This document shows, piece by piece, positions 34,522 through 42,615 of a stretch of DNA of 49,167 bases. The stretch covers positions 1 through 49,167 of the forward strand of contig JAFQTN010000009.1 of NCBI GenBank assembly GCA_017409025.1, written 5' to 3'. Source of the stretch: Bacilli bacterium (GTDB taxonomy: Bacteria; Bacillota_I; Bacilli_A; RF39; UBA660). How positions within the stretch are numbered: position 1 is the first letter of the stretch; the number at the start of each line of letters is the position of its first letter. Made by a program: the position numbers and the translations under genes. The notes under the pieces are model-generated. The model did no database searches. It was given only the letters and a program-made list of their open reading frames with translations, and was not told the origin of the DNA.

Positions 34522-35811
34522 ATGAATAAATTAGAATATATTAATAGAGTTCCAATTTCTAAGGATAATATATGTATTCAAAGAGATGAGAAAAAATGTA
34601 ATAATTGTGGTGCATGTAAGGGAATATGTAAATCTAGAATAGGTGTGTATGACAATTATGATATGAAAAAAAGTAAGACTCCAATATGTATATATTGTGG
34701 TCAATGTTCTTTGATTTGCCCTAATAAAAGTATTCATGAAGTAGAGGATTATAAAAAAGTAAAGAAAGCTATTTTAAAAGGAAGAAATATAATATTTCAA
34801 GTAGCTCCTGCTAGTAGGTTTTTAGTTGGTGATGAGTTTGGGTATCCGGTTGGAAAAAATGTTATTGGTAAAATAGTAGGTACTTTAAGAAAAATGGGTG
34901 TTAAATATGTATTTGATACGGCATATGGAGCTGATTTAACAATATTTGAAGAAGCTAATGAATTGATAAGTAGATTAAAAAATAATGAAAAATTACCACT
35001 ACTAACTAGTTGTTGTCCTGCATGGGTTAAATATGTATCAGAATTTTATCCAGAATATAAGAGAAACTTATCTAGTTGTAAGAGTCCTGTATTAATGTTA
35101 GGTTCAATTATTAAGAATTATTTTTGTAAGAAAAATAATATAGATAAACCGATAGTAGTAGCTTTAGTTCCTTGTACTGCTAAAAAGTATGAAGTAACAC
35201 TTACTAATGATGTTAATTATGCTATTACTGTTAGAGAGTTTGTTAAGTGGATACGAGAAGAAAAAATTAATTTTAGAAAAATACAAGCTAGTAAGTTTGA
35301 TTATTTTACTGGTACTTCTTCAGGAATTATATTTGGAACTTCTGGTGGGGTTACCGAATCAATGATAAGATATGTTTATCATAAATTAACTGGTAGAAAT
35401 ACTCCTAAAAAGTTTTTAGAGTTTGAAGAGGTTAGAGGACTTAATGATGTAAAAGAGGCTAAGGTTAAGATAAAAGATAGAGAATTATCAATAGCCATAA
35501 TAAATGGAACTGGTGATGTACCTAAAATTATTGAAAAAATATCCAAAAAAGAAGCATATTATGATATAATTGAGGTGATGGCATGCGATGGTGGCTGCAT
35601 TGCTGGCGGTGGTGGACCAAAAGTAAATAAAATAACTAATATTAATAAAACTAAAAGAAGTTTATCTATGTATAGATTTGATAGAAATAGCAGATTAAGA
35701 AATAGTTATGAAAATAAAAAAATTAAGAAATTATATAAGGAATTACTTATAGAGCCAAATAGTAGTGTTGCTCATGAATTATTACATATAGAGGAGGATA
35801 AGGATGAATAG
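34522..35811 (+). CDS. [FeFe]-hydrogenase-like protein with two N-terminal [4Fe-4S] clusters
   Basis: A 429-residue iron-only hydrogenase-type protein. Two C-x2-C-x2-C-x3-C ferredoxin motifs (CNNCGACKGIC, CIYCGQCSLIC) are followed by the H-cluster signatures in order: L1 TSCCPAW, L2 VPCTAKKYE (usually MPCTAKKxE), and L3 EVMACDGGCIAGGGG (usually MACPGGCxxGGG). All H-cluster cysteines are present, so activity is plausible, though the Met-to-Val and Pro-to-Asp changes put it away from the best-studied group. The C-terminus has no PAS or regulatory domain. Maturases HydE/F/G are not in the window. Its last 8 nt overlap the start of a pseudopilin gene. SD TAGAGGTAATT. Confidence 0.85.
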   Translation: MNKLEYINRVPISKDNICIQRDEKKCNNCGACKGICKSRIGVYDNYDMKKSKTPICIYCGQCSLICPNKSIHEVEDYKKVKKAILKGRNIIFQVAPASRFLVGDEFGYPVGKNVIGKIVGTLRKMGVKYVFDTAYGADLTIFEEANELISRLKNNEKLPLLTSCCPAWVKYVSEFYPEYKRNLSSCKSPVLMLGSIIKNYFCKKNNIDKPIVVALVPCTAKKYEVTLTNDVNYAITVREFVKWIREEKINFRKIQASKFDYFTGTSSGIIFGTSGGVTESMIRYVYHKLTGRNTPKKFLEFEEVRGLNDVKEAKVKIKDRELSIAIINGTGDVPKIIEKISKKEAYYDIIEVMACDGGCIAGGGGPKVNKITNINKTKRSLSMYRFDRNSRLRNSYENKKIKKLYKELLIEPNSSVAHELLHIEEDKDE

Positions 35812-36160
35812 AAAAGGATTTACTTTAATTGAATTTTTAGGGTGCATGGCATTGCTTGGGGTAATACTAAGCATAGGTTTATTTGCAACTAGAGGTACTT
35901 TATCTACAGCACTATCTACTTTAACTGATGTTTCTGTTAGTCAAATATATAAAGCTACAGACACTTATATAGTAGAGAATCAAACTAGTTGGATTAATGA
36001 TGGCGAAGAATATACTTGTATTAAAATTATTGAATTAGTAGATGCTGGTTATTTTGATAATGATGAGGTTATTAACTATAAAAATGAAAGTGTAAGGGTA
36101 GTAAGGGATCCGAAAACTAAAGTTACTAAAAGTATGAGTTTGGTAGATGTTTGTAATTAA
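35804..36160 (+). CDS. Orphan type II/IV pseudopilin
   Basis: A 118-residue protein with a canonical prepilin leader, M-N-R-K-G followed by FTLIEFLG, Glu at +5 and a hydrophobic helix to about residue 30. The remaining domain has two cysteines (residues 75 and 117 approximately) that could form a disulphide as in GspH/ComG-like pilins. It is translationally coupled to the hydrogenase gene by an 8-nt overlap (ATGAATAG), which is an unusual partnership. It is not in the Tad operon and has the N-terminal type of com/Type II pilins. SD AGAGGAGGATAAGG. Confidence 0.82.
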   Translation: MNRKGFTLIEFLGCMALLGVILSIGLFATRGTLSTALSTLTDVSVSQIYKATDTYIVENQTSWINDGEEYTCIKIIELVDAGYFDNDEVINYKNESVRVVRDPKTKVTKSMSLVDVCN

Positions 36161-36184
36161 CTAGAGATATACTCTAGTTTTTTT
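36159..36184 (+). terminator. Terminator after the pseudopilin gene
   Basis: AACTAGAG (36159-36166) and CTCTAGTT (36172-36179) with T-run. Confidence 0.88.
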
Positions 36185-36231
36185 AAATTTTATGAAAATT
36201 ATTAGTAAATTAATAGTAAATTAGTTAATTT

Positions 36232-36242
36232 TATGTTAAAAT
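36232..36242 (+). promoter_or_regulatory. Extended -10 promoter of nusB-xseAB
   Basis: TATGTTAAAAT, same extended -10 layout as the parC promoter; weak -35. Confidence 0.5.
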
Positions 36243-36261
36243 TAGTTTTGGTGATGTACAG

Positions 36262-36666
36262 ATGACAAGACATGAATTAAGATATAAAACAATGACAATA
36301 TTGTATCAAACATTTTTATATGATAACAATAATATCGAATATAATATTAATGATATTATTTCTGAACAATTAGATGAAGAAAATAAGTTTGTTAGTGAAC
36401 TTGTTAATGGGGTAATTTCTAATAGGGAAGAAATTGATAAGTTAGCGAATAGATATTTAGAAGATTGGAATATTTCTAGATTAGGTTTTACTGATCAAGC
36501 AATTATTAGAATTGGAATATATGAAATTATGTGGACTGATACTCCAGATGTTACATGTATTGACGAAGCAGTAGAACTTGCTAAGGAATATTCTGACGAG
36601 AAAGTATGTAAGATGATAAACGGAGTACTTGATAAAGTTTATCATAGTAAGGAAAATAATGACTAA
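36262..36666 (+). CDS. nusB: Transcription antitermination factor NusB
   Basis: A 134-residue all-helical NusB, which with NusE binds boxA RNA in rRNA operons. Recognisable are the N-terminal pattern RHELRYKTMTILYQTFLYD and the C-terminal DQAIIRIGIYEIMW, CIDEAVELAKEYSDEKVCKMINGVLD. The SD is TTGGTGATG. The ATGACTAA at its end couples it to xseA. Confidence 0.92.
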   Translation: MTRHELRYKTMTILYQTFLYDNNNIEYNINDIISEQLDEENKFVSELVNGVISNREEIDKLANRYLEDWNISRLGFTDQAIIRIGIYEIMWTDTPDVTCIDEAVELAKEYSDEKVCKMINGVLDKVYHSKENND

Positions 36667-37930
36667 TAATTATATTACAATTGGGACTTTAAATAAATAT
36701 TTAAAAAATTTATTTGATGGAGACTCTAATTTACAAGAGGTTTATTTAAAGGCAGAGATATCTAATTTTAAAGCTCACACTAGGGGACATTTGTATTTTA
36801 CTTTAAAAGATGAGACTAGTAGAATTAATGCAGTAATGTTTTCTTATAATGCTTTAAGATTAAAGTTTAAACCTGTAGATGGAATGAAAGTTTTGGTTAA
36901 AGGAAAAATTTCAGTATATGAAGCAACTGGATCATATCAAATATATGTGGAAGAGATGGATCAGGATGGGTTAGGAAATTTATATATTGAGTTTGAGAAG
37001 TTAAAAAAGAAATTAGCTGCAGAGGGATTATTTGATCCGGATAAAAAAAAGAAAATACCTAAGGTTCCTAGAAAGATTGGTATTGTTACTGCTAGTACTG
37101 GGGCTGCCATTAAAGATATTTTAACTACAATTAAAAGAAGATTTCCAATATGTGAAACTATTTTATTTCCTTCGTTAGTTCAAGGAGTAGATGCTGCTAA
37201 AGATATAGTTAAAAATATAGAGATTGCCAATACATACGATATTGATACTTTAATTGTAGGTAGAGGTGGTGGATCTATTGAAGATTTATGGCCTTTTAAC
37301 GAAGAGATTGTTGCAAGGGCAATATATGATTCAAAAGTACCAGTAATTAGTGCTGTAGGACATGAAATAGATTTTACAATAGCAGATTTTGTAGCAGATT
37401 TAAGAGCACCAACACCAACAGCTGCTGCTGAACTTGCTGTTCCTAATATAGATACAATAAATACATATTTAGAAACAGTTTTTAATAGGAGTACAATAAG
37501 TATAAACAATTATATAGATAATAGAAAACAAATTTTAGGTAGTTTGGTTAATAGTTATGTATTAAAGAAACCTACAGCAATGTATGAAATAAAAGAACAA
37601 AATTTGGATTTCTTAATAGATAATTTAAATAAAGAAATAAAGAAAATTATTGATAATAATAAAATTAGATTATATAAAACTGCTAGTAGTTATGTTCTTA
37701 CAAATCCAGATATAATTTACAAGTTTAAGATGCAAAATTTAGAACATATAATTAATAAATTAGATGTATTAAATCCGATGAATACTTTAAAAAGAGGTTA
37801 TTCAATAGTTAAGAAGGATAATAAAGTTATATCTGATATTAAGAATGTATGCGTAGATGATATGATAAGTGTTAGTATTAAGAATGGTAATATTAATGCT
37901 AAAGTTATAGAGGTGAATGATGGAAAATAA
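36659..37930 (+). CDS. xseA: Exodeoxyribonuclease VII large subunit
   Basis: A 423-residue catalytic subunit of ExoVII, which degrades single-stranded DNA. The N-terminal OB fold (SNFKAHTRGHLYFTLKD) and the catalytic core GIVTASTGAAIKDI, VGRGGGSIEDLWPFN, VISAVGHEIDFTIADFVAD, RAPTPTAAAEL are present. The C-terminal end LKRGYSIVKKD is typical. ATG 36659 with AAGGA just upstream; the longer frame lies inside nusB. Confidence 0.96.
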   Translation: MTNNYITIGTLNKYLKNLFDGDSNLQEVYLKAEISNFKAHTRGHLYFTLKDETSRINAVMFSYNALRLKFKPVDGMKVLVKGKISVYEATGSYQIYVEEMDQDGLGNLYIEFEKLKKKLAAEGLFDPDKKKKIPKVPRKIGIVTASTGAAIKDILTTIKRRFPICETILFPSLVQGVDAAKDIVKNIEIANTYDIDTLIVGRGGGSIEDLWPFNEEIVARAIYDSKVPVISAVGHEIDFTIADFVADLRAPTPTAAAELAVPNIDTINTYLETVFNRSTISINNYIDNRKQILGSLVNSYVLKKPTAMYEIKEQNLDFLIDNLNKEIKKIIDNNKIRLYKTASSYVLTNPDIIYKFKMQNLEHIINKLDVLNPMNTLKRGYSIVKKDNKVISDIKNVCVDDMISVSIKNGNINAKVIEVNDGK

Positions 37931-38135
37931 TTTTGAGAATAAAATTAGAGAGTTGGAAGTTATTGTTAAAGAACTTGAGAGTGGAGAAGTTAATTTAGAT
38001 GATGCAATAGAGAAATATACTAAAGCGATGAAATTAGCTAAGGAATGCTCTGATAAATTAAATAAGGCTACTGAAAAGGTAAATAAAATATTAAAAGAAA
38101 ATGGTGTTTTAGAAGAATTTAAAGTAGAGGAATAA
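37920..38135 (+). CDS. xseB: Exodeoxyribonuclease VII small subunit
   Basis: A 71-residue XseB with the family pattern FENKIRELEVIVKELESGEVNLDDAIEKYTKAMKL and coiled-coil C-terminal half. It overlaps the 3' end of xseA by 11 nt; of two tandem ATGs (37917, 37920) the second has the better distance from AGGTGA. Confidence 0.95.
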   Translation: MENNFENKIRELEVIVKELESGEVNLDDAIEKYTKAMKLAKECSDKLNKATEKVNKILKENGVLEEFKVEE

Positions 38136-38149
38136 TTTTAATTCCTTTA
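38128..38149 (+). terminator. Weak stem-loop at the end of xseB
   Basis: AGGAAT (38128-38133) and ATTCCT (38141-38146), overlapping the xseB stop, with only a short T-tract. It may be a partial terminator before the tRNA. Confidence 0.4.
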
Positions 38150-38150
38150 T

Positions 38151-38221
38151 GCTGATTTAGTTTAGTGGTAAAACAGAAGCATGGTAAGCTTCAGAGGACT
38201 GTTCAATTCAGTCATTCAGCA
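38151..38221 (+). tRNA. tRNA-Thr(GGU), atypical
   Basis: A 71-nt tRNA followed by an encoded CCA (38222-38224). D-stem GTTT/AAAC, anticodon stem GAAGC/GCTTC with loop ATGGTAA (anticodon GGT), T-stem GACTG/CAGTC. G1-C72 and C2-G71 and the GGU anticodon are Thr identity features. Odd points are a U6-U67 mismatch in the acceptor stem and a short D-arm (TAGTTTAGTGGTAAAAC) of the kind normal in tRNA-Gly. It is isolated from the main tRNA cluster. Confidence 0.85.
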
Positions 38222-38305
38222 CCACGTAATTTATGAATAAAAATGGTATATTGATATGTTGGTTTTGGGGTGCAGATTTGATAATATAGAAAAGAGGAAA
38301 TTTTT

Positions 38306-38527
38306 ATGAAAAGAAGTAGTAGAGTAAGATTTTATAGAAGCGTTAGAGCTGCATTATTGGCTACTAATAAGAGGACTGATAATAGTATTATTACTGAGTG
38401 TAATATAGTAATGCCTTTAGTAAATTCTAAAGGGGTTGCATTTGAAATCAATAAAGCTAGAAATAATAGGTTAAAGAGGGTAAAAAAAGTAAATCCTTCG
38501 AGTACTATTTTTAATAAAAAATCTTAA
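38306..38527 (+). CDS. Small strongly basic protein
   Basis: A 73-residue protein with many Arg and Lys, especially in the first 25 residues (KRSSRVRFYRSVRAA) and in the NNRLKRVKKV segment. No membrane segment, Cys or familiar motif. Such composition suggests nucleic-acid or ribosome binding (inference). It is not S21, S20 or L34 by pattern. The SD AAGAGGAAAT is convincing and a terminator follows, so it is probably a real gene. Confidence 0.65.
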   Translation: MKRSSRVRFYRSVRAALLATNKRTDNSIITECNIVMPLVNSKGVAFEINKARNNRLKRVKKVNPSSTIFNKKS

Positions 38528-38539
38528 TAGCAAAGTAGA

Positions 38540-38572
38540 AATGATAACTAAGAAGTGTAGTTGTCATTTTTT
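38540..38572 (+). terminator. Terminator after the basic-protein gene
   Basis: AATGATAACT (38540-38549) pairs with AGTTGTCATT (38559-38568) with one G-U pair, followed by T. Confidence 0.85.
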
Positions 38573-38600
38573 ATAAAAAGAACAAATGTACGTTTAAATG

Positions 38601-38629
38601 TTGACATTAAATTTTTCTGGTAGTATACT
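38601..38629 (+). promoter_or_regulatory. Promoter of the thyA-dfrA-tmk operon
   Basis: TTGACA (38601-38606), 17-bp spacer, TATACT (38624-38629). A near-consensus promoter about 95 nt before thyA. Confidence 0.85.
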
Positions 38630-38650
38630 TAAATAGTAGGATAAATAGTA
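38630..38650 (+). repeat. Direct repeats at the thyA transcription start
   Basis: TAAATAGTA at 38630-38638 and again at 38642-38650, 12 bp apart, spanning the predicted start of transcription. A possible operator; low confidence because the surrounding DNA is AT-rich. Confidence 0.35.
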
Positions 38651-38725
38651 TGTAAAGAGAATGTCTATTTGTTGATAATAAAAAGTTAATGTATTAAAAT
38701 ATTGATTAGAATAGGAGTGGTACTT

Positions 38726-39586
38726 ATGGCAAAAGGAACTAAGGGAGATATATATACAAAAGAAATATTACAAAGAATTTTAGATGAAGGTTGCTTAGAT
38801 AATGATCCAAGACCTCATTATATTGATGGAACACCAGCACATACACTTAGTTATAATCACGGAATGTGTACTTATGATTTAACGAAGGGAGAAAGTCCAC
38901 TAATTACATTAAGACCAATTGCCACGAAGAGTGCTATTGGTGAACTACTTTGGATATATCAAGATGAATCTAATGATTTAAATGTGCTTCGTGATAAGTA
39001 TGGTGTTACTTGGTGGGATGAATGGGATATTGGCAATAGAACTATAGGTAGTGTTTATGGAGAAACTGTTAGAAGACATGAACTTGTGAAAAGATTAATA
39101 GAGGGTTTAAAAAATAATCCTGATGGGAGAAGACATATTATAAGTTTGTGGCAAGAAGATGATTTTAAAGATAAGCATGGATTAAAACCTTGTGCATTTA
39201 TGACTCAGTGGAATATAAGACATGGAAAAGATGGTGTTGATTATTTAGATATGTGTTTAACACAAAGATCAAGTGATTTTTGTACTGCTGGTTGTATTAA
39301 TCAAGTTCAATATTTAGTTTTTTTGCATTTAATTGCAAGACATTTGAATTTGGTTCCAGGAAGATTTACTTGGTTTTATAATAATATCCAAATATATGAT
39401 AGACATATAGAACAAGCTAAAGAATTGATAGCTAGAGAACCTGTTGATTGTCAACCATATATTTGGTTGAATCCTGATAAGACTAATTTTTATGATTTTG
39501 CTCCTGAAGATATAGAGGTTAGAGGATATCCAAGAGAAGAAATAAAAGAGAAAAATCCTCAAATGAAATTTGAGATAGGGGTATAA
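38726..39586 (+). CDS. thyA: Thymidylate synthase
   Basis: A 286-residue ThyA that methylates dUMP with methylene-tetrahydrofolate. Although divergent, the core is visible: LITLRPIATKSAIGELLW, DGRRHIISLW, the nucleophile Cys in LKPCAFMTQW, the QRSSDF motif, and CINQVQYL, where the Asn that selects dUMP over dCMP is kept. C-terminal Y-D-R-H-I-E fits the H-x-Y region. ATG 38726 has AGGAGTGG upstream; the longer frame from 38702 has no SD. It heads an operon for dTTP synthesis with dfrA and tmk. Confidence 0.93.
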   Translation: MAKGTKGDIYTKEILQRILDEGCLDNDPRPHYIDGTPAHTLSYNHGMCTYDLTKGESPLITLRPIATKSAIGELLWIYQDESNDLNVLRDKYGVTWWDEWDIGNRTIGSVYGETVRRHELVKRLIEGLKNNPDGRRHIISLWQEDDFKDKHGLKPCAFMTQWNIRHGKDGVDYLDMCLTQRSSDFCTAGCINQVQYLVFLHLIARHLNLVPGRFTWFYNNIQIYDRHIEQAKELIAREPVDCQPYIWLNPDKTNFYDFAPEDIEVRGYPREEIKEKNPQMKFEIGV

Positions 39587-39587
39587 T

Positions 39588-40079
39588 ATGGGAAAAATTA
39601 CTTTAATAGCAGCGATAGGAAAAAATCGTGAACTTGGAAAAAATAACGATTTAATATGGAGTATTCCTGAAGATTTAAAATTTTTTAGAAATAATACAAT
39701 TAATAAAACAATAGTGATGGGATTAAATACATTTTATTCTTTACCTAAATTATTGCCTAATAGACATCATATTGTTCTTTCTCATAAAGAAGTAGAATTA
39801 GATTCTTCAGTTACGGTATTTCATAGTATGGAAGAATTGTTAAAATATATTAATTCTCTTCAGGAGGAGGTAATTATTATTGGTGGATCTATGATGTATA
39901 AACAATTTATTGAATATGCTGATGAGATGATATTAACAGAAATAGATGATAGTAAGGAAGCTGATGTTTATTTTCCAGAATTTTCTTTAGATAATTGGAA
40001 TAAAGAAATTATAAGTAATCATGAATATGATGACTTAAAATATAGTCATATAATATATACAAGAAAGGGAGTTAAGTAG
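39588..40079 (+). CDS. dfrA: Dihydrofolate reductase
   Basis: A 163-residue DHFR regenerating tetrahydrofolate used up by ThyA. The motifs LIAAIGKNRELGKNNDLIWSIPEDLKFF, the NADPH-site KTIVMGLNTFYSLP and VIIIGGSMMYKQ, and the later TEIDDSKEADVYFP are as expected; the active-site acidic residue is in PEDL. It starts 2 nt after the thyA stop with GGGGTATA as SD, a classic thyA-dfrA arrangement. Confidence 0.95.
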   Translation: MGKITLIAAIGKNRELGKNNDLIWSIPEDLKFFRNNTINKTIVMGLNTFYSLPKLLPNRHHIVLSHKEVELDSSVTVFHSMEELLKYINSLQEEVIIIGGSMMYKQFIEYADEMILTEIDDSKEADVYFPEFSLDNWNKEIISNHEYDDLKYSHIIYTRKGVK

Positions 40080-40081
40080 TT

Positions 40082-40756
40082 ATGGAAAAAGGAAGATTAA
40101 TTGTTTTTGAAGGTGCTTGTGATGGCATTGGAAAGTCTACTCAATTAAAGTTACTTCGTGATAGATTAGAAAAAGATGGAGAAACTATAGTCAGTCATCA
40201 TTTTCCTACATATGATACTTATCATGGAGCTCCAGTAGAAAAATATTTATCTGGGGAATTTGGAGAAATAGAAGATTTAAGCCCATATTTTATTAATTGT
40301 TTATATGCAGTTGATAGAAGCTGTGCTTGGTATTCAGATTTAAAAAAATTATATGAAGAAGGAAATGTATTATTATTTGATAGATATACTACTTCTAGTT
40401 TGTTATATCAAGCTGCTAAAATAAAAGATTTGGATGAAAAAAAGAAATTTTTAGATTTTGTTTGTGATTTTGAATATAATAAATTAGGAATAAAGAAACC
40501 TGATAGAGTAATATTTTTATATGCTCCATTTGATATGGCTACCAAGTTAAGAGAAGGTAGAATTGATAATGGTGGTATTAAAAATGATCTTCATGAGAGA
40601 GATATTAAGTTTATGAGAGAAGTATATGATAATGCTATGTTTGTTGCTCATTATTTAAATTGGGATATGATAAAGTGTAATGATGGTGATGAAATGCGAA
40701 GTAGAGAAGAAATACATAAGGATATATATAATTTAGTTAGGAAAAGGGTTAAATAA
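40082..40756 (+). CDS. tmk: Thymidylate kinase
   Basis: A 224-residue dTMP kinase, the next step after ThyA. The P-loop reads EGACDGIGKST (typical EGxDGxGKST with one residue more), followed by the DR motif FDRYTTSSLLYQ and a lid region with KLREGR. Co-transcribed with thyA and dfrA, so one operon takes dUMP to dTDP while recycling folate. A terminator follows. Confidence 0.93.
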   Translation: MEKGRLIVFEGACDGIGKSTQLKLLRDRLEKDGETIVSHHFPTYDTYHGAPVEKYLSGEFGEIEDLSPYFINCLYAVDRSCAWYSDLKKLYEEGNVLLFDRYTTSSLLYQAAKIKDLDEKKKFLDFVCDFEYNKLGIKKPDRVIFLYAPFDMATKLREGRIDNGGIKNDLHERDIKFMREVYDNAMFVAHYLNWDMIKCNDGDEMRSREEIHKDIYNLVRKRVK

Positions 40757-40780
40757 GAAGATTATACTTCTTTTTCTTTT
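40755..40780 (+). terminator. Terminator of the dTMP operon
   Basis: AAGAAG/CTTCTT (40755-40760, 40767-40772) with a long T-rich tail. Confidence 0.8.
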
Positions 40781-40815
40781 AAGTTTTAATAAGATAGAAG
40801 TAATAGTTAATTTTA

Positions 40816-40844
40816 TTGAAATTAAAATTTATTAGTGTTATAAT
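40816..40844 (+). promoter_or_regulatory. Promoter of the ABC exporter operon
   Basis: TTGAAA (40816-40821), 17-bp spacer, TATAAT (40839-40844) preceded by TGT. Confidence 0.8.
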
Positions 40845-40881
40845 TTATATCGTGTTATAGCTAGAAAATGGAGATGATTTA

Positions 40882-42615
40882 ATGATAAAAAAATTAGCTA
40901 AATCAATTAGAGAATATAAAAAAGAAACTATATTAACTCCAATATTCATGATATTGGAAGTTATTATGGAAACGTTAATTCCTTTTTTATTAGCTAAATT
41001 AATTGATGATGGTGTTAAGATGGGAAATATGGGTGTTATAACTAGATTTGGTATTTATTTAGTTATTAGTGCTTTATTTTCTTTAACTTTTAGTATTATT
41101 GCAGGCATTCTTGCTAGTAAGGCTTCATGCGGTTTTGCTAAGAATTTGAGACATGATATGTATTATAAGATTCAGGATTATTCTTTTTATAATATTGATA
41201 AGTTTAGCGCATCTTCCTTAGTTACTAGATTGACTACTGATGTTGGTAATGTTCAAATGGCTTATATGATGATGATAAGAATGGCTTTTAGGGCACCATT
41301 TACAGTATTATTCTCTTTGATAATGGCATTTAATTTAAATAAGAAAATTAGTTTAATCTTTTTAGTTATTATGCCAATACTTGCTTGTATATTGTTGCTT
41401 ATTGCTAAGAAGGCTCATAAATATTTTGATAAGGTATTTAAGACATATGATAAACTTAATAATGTAGTATCTGAGAATGTTAGAGGAATGAGAGTGGTTA
41501 AATCTTATGTTACTGAAAACAAGGAAATTAGTAAATTTAAGAAAGTATCTAATGAAATATATAATTATTTTATGAAAGCAGAAAAGTTAGTTGCTTTTAA
41601 TAGTCCGGTAATGCAACTTGTAATGTATTCTTGTATTTTATTTATTAGTTATTTTTCAGCGAGATATATAGTTAGTGGTAATATGCAAACAGGGGAACTT
41701 ATGAGCTTAATTACATATGCATTGCAAATACTAATGAATTTGATGATGTTATCAATGATGTTTGTTATGTTAACAATAGCGGGAACTTCTAGTAAGAGAA
41801 TTGTGGAATTGTTAGATGAAGTGCCAGATTTAGATAATCCTGAAAATGCAATTAGGAATGTTAAAGACGGAAGTATTGAATTTAAAAATGTAGATTTTAG
41901 TTATGTAAAAGATAAGAATAAGTTATGTTTAAAGAATATTAATTTATCTATTAAGAGTGGAGAAGTAGTAGGTATTTTAGGTGGTACTGGTAGTGGTAAG
42001 AGTACCTTAGTACAGTTAATACCAAGATTATATGATGCTACTAATGGAAAAGTAATGGTTTCTAATGTAGATGTAAGAGACTATGATATAAATGCTTTAA
42101 GAGATGAAGTAGCGATGGTACTTCAGAAGAATATATTATTTTCTGGTACGATTAAGGAAAATTTAAGATGGGGTTGTGAGGAAGCAACTGATGAAGAATT
42201 AATTAGAGTATGTAAATTAGCTCAAGCACATGATTTTATTATGAGTTTTCCTGATAAGTATGACACGTATATAGAACAAGGTGGTACGAATGTTTCTGGG
42301 GGACAAAAACAAAGGTTATGTATAGCAAGAGCACTACTTAAGAAACCGAAGATATTAATTTTAGATGATTCAACTAGTGCTGTTGATACTAAGACTGATA
42401 AGTTAATCAGAAAAGCATTTAAGAGTGAGATACCTAATACTACAAAGATAATTATTGCACAAAGAGTTAATAGTATAATGGATGCTGATAAGATTATAGT
42501 TATGGATAATGGTAAGATTAATGGTATAGGTACGCATAAAGAATTACTTAAGAATAATGAAATTTATCGTGACGTATATTTATCTCAGACAAAGGGTGGT
42601 GTTATAGATGAGTAG
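40882..42615 (+). CDS. ABC exporter half-transporter A, degenerate ATP site
   Basis: A 577-residue half-transporter: six membrane helices in the first 310 residues, then a nucleotide-binding domain with Walker A GGTGSGKST, signature VSGGQKQR and Walker B ILILDDST. Two catalytic residues are non-canonical: Asp replaces the Glu after Walker B (LDDSTSAVD), and the switch His is Gln (IIAQRVNSI). This pattern marks the degenerate-site partner of heterodimeric multidrug exporters such as BmrCD/LmrCD. It overlaps its partner by 8 nt (ATGAGTAG), ensuring equal synthesis. Confidence 0.92.
   Translation: MIKKLAKSIREYKKETILTPIFMILEVIMETLIPFLLAKLIDDGVKMGNMGVITRFGIYLVISALFSLTFSIIAGILASKASCGFAKNLRHDMYYKIQDYSFYNIDKFSASSLVTRLTTDVGNVQMAYMMMIRMAFRAPFTVLFSLIMAFNLNKKISLIFLVIMPILACILLLIAKKAHKYFDKVFKTYDKLNNVVSENVRGMRVVKSYVTENKEISKFKKVSNEIYNYFMKAEKLVAFNSPVMQLVMYSCILFISYFSARYIVSGNMQTGELMSLITYALQILMNLMMLSMMFVMLTIAGTSSKRIVELLDEVPDLDNPENAIRNVKDGSIEFKNVDFSYVKDKNKLCLKNINLSIKSGEVVGILGGTGSGKSTLVQLIPRLYDATNGKVMVSNVDVRDYDINALRDEVAMVLQKNILFSGTIKENLRWGCEEATDEELIRVCKLAQAHDFIMSFPDKYDTYIEQGGTNVSGGQKQRLCIARALLKKPKILILDDSTSAVDTKTDKLIRKAFKSEIPNTTKIIIAQRVNSIMDADKIIVMDNGKINGIGTHKELLKNNEIYRDVYLSQTKGGVIDE

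Noticed and set aside
38306..38527. Ribosomal protein S21 or L34
   Set aside because: Basic and short, but the residue pattern does not fit either family.
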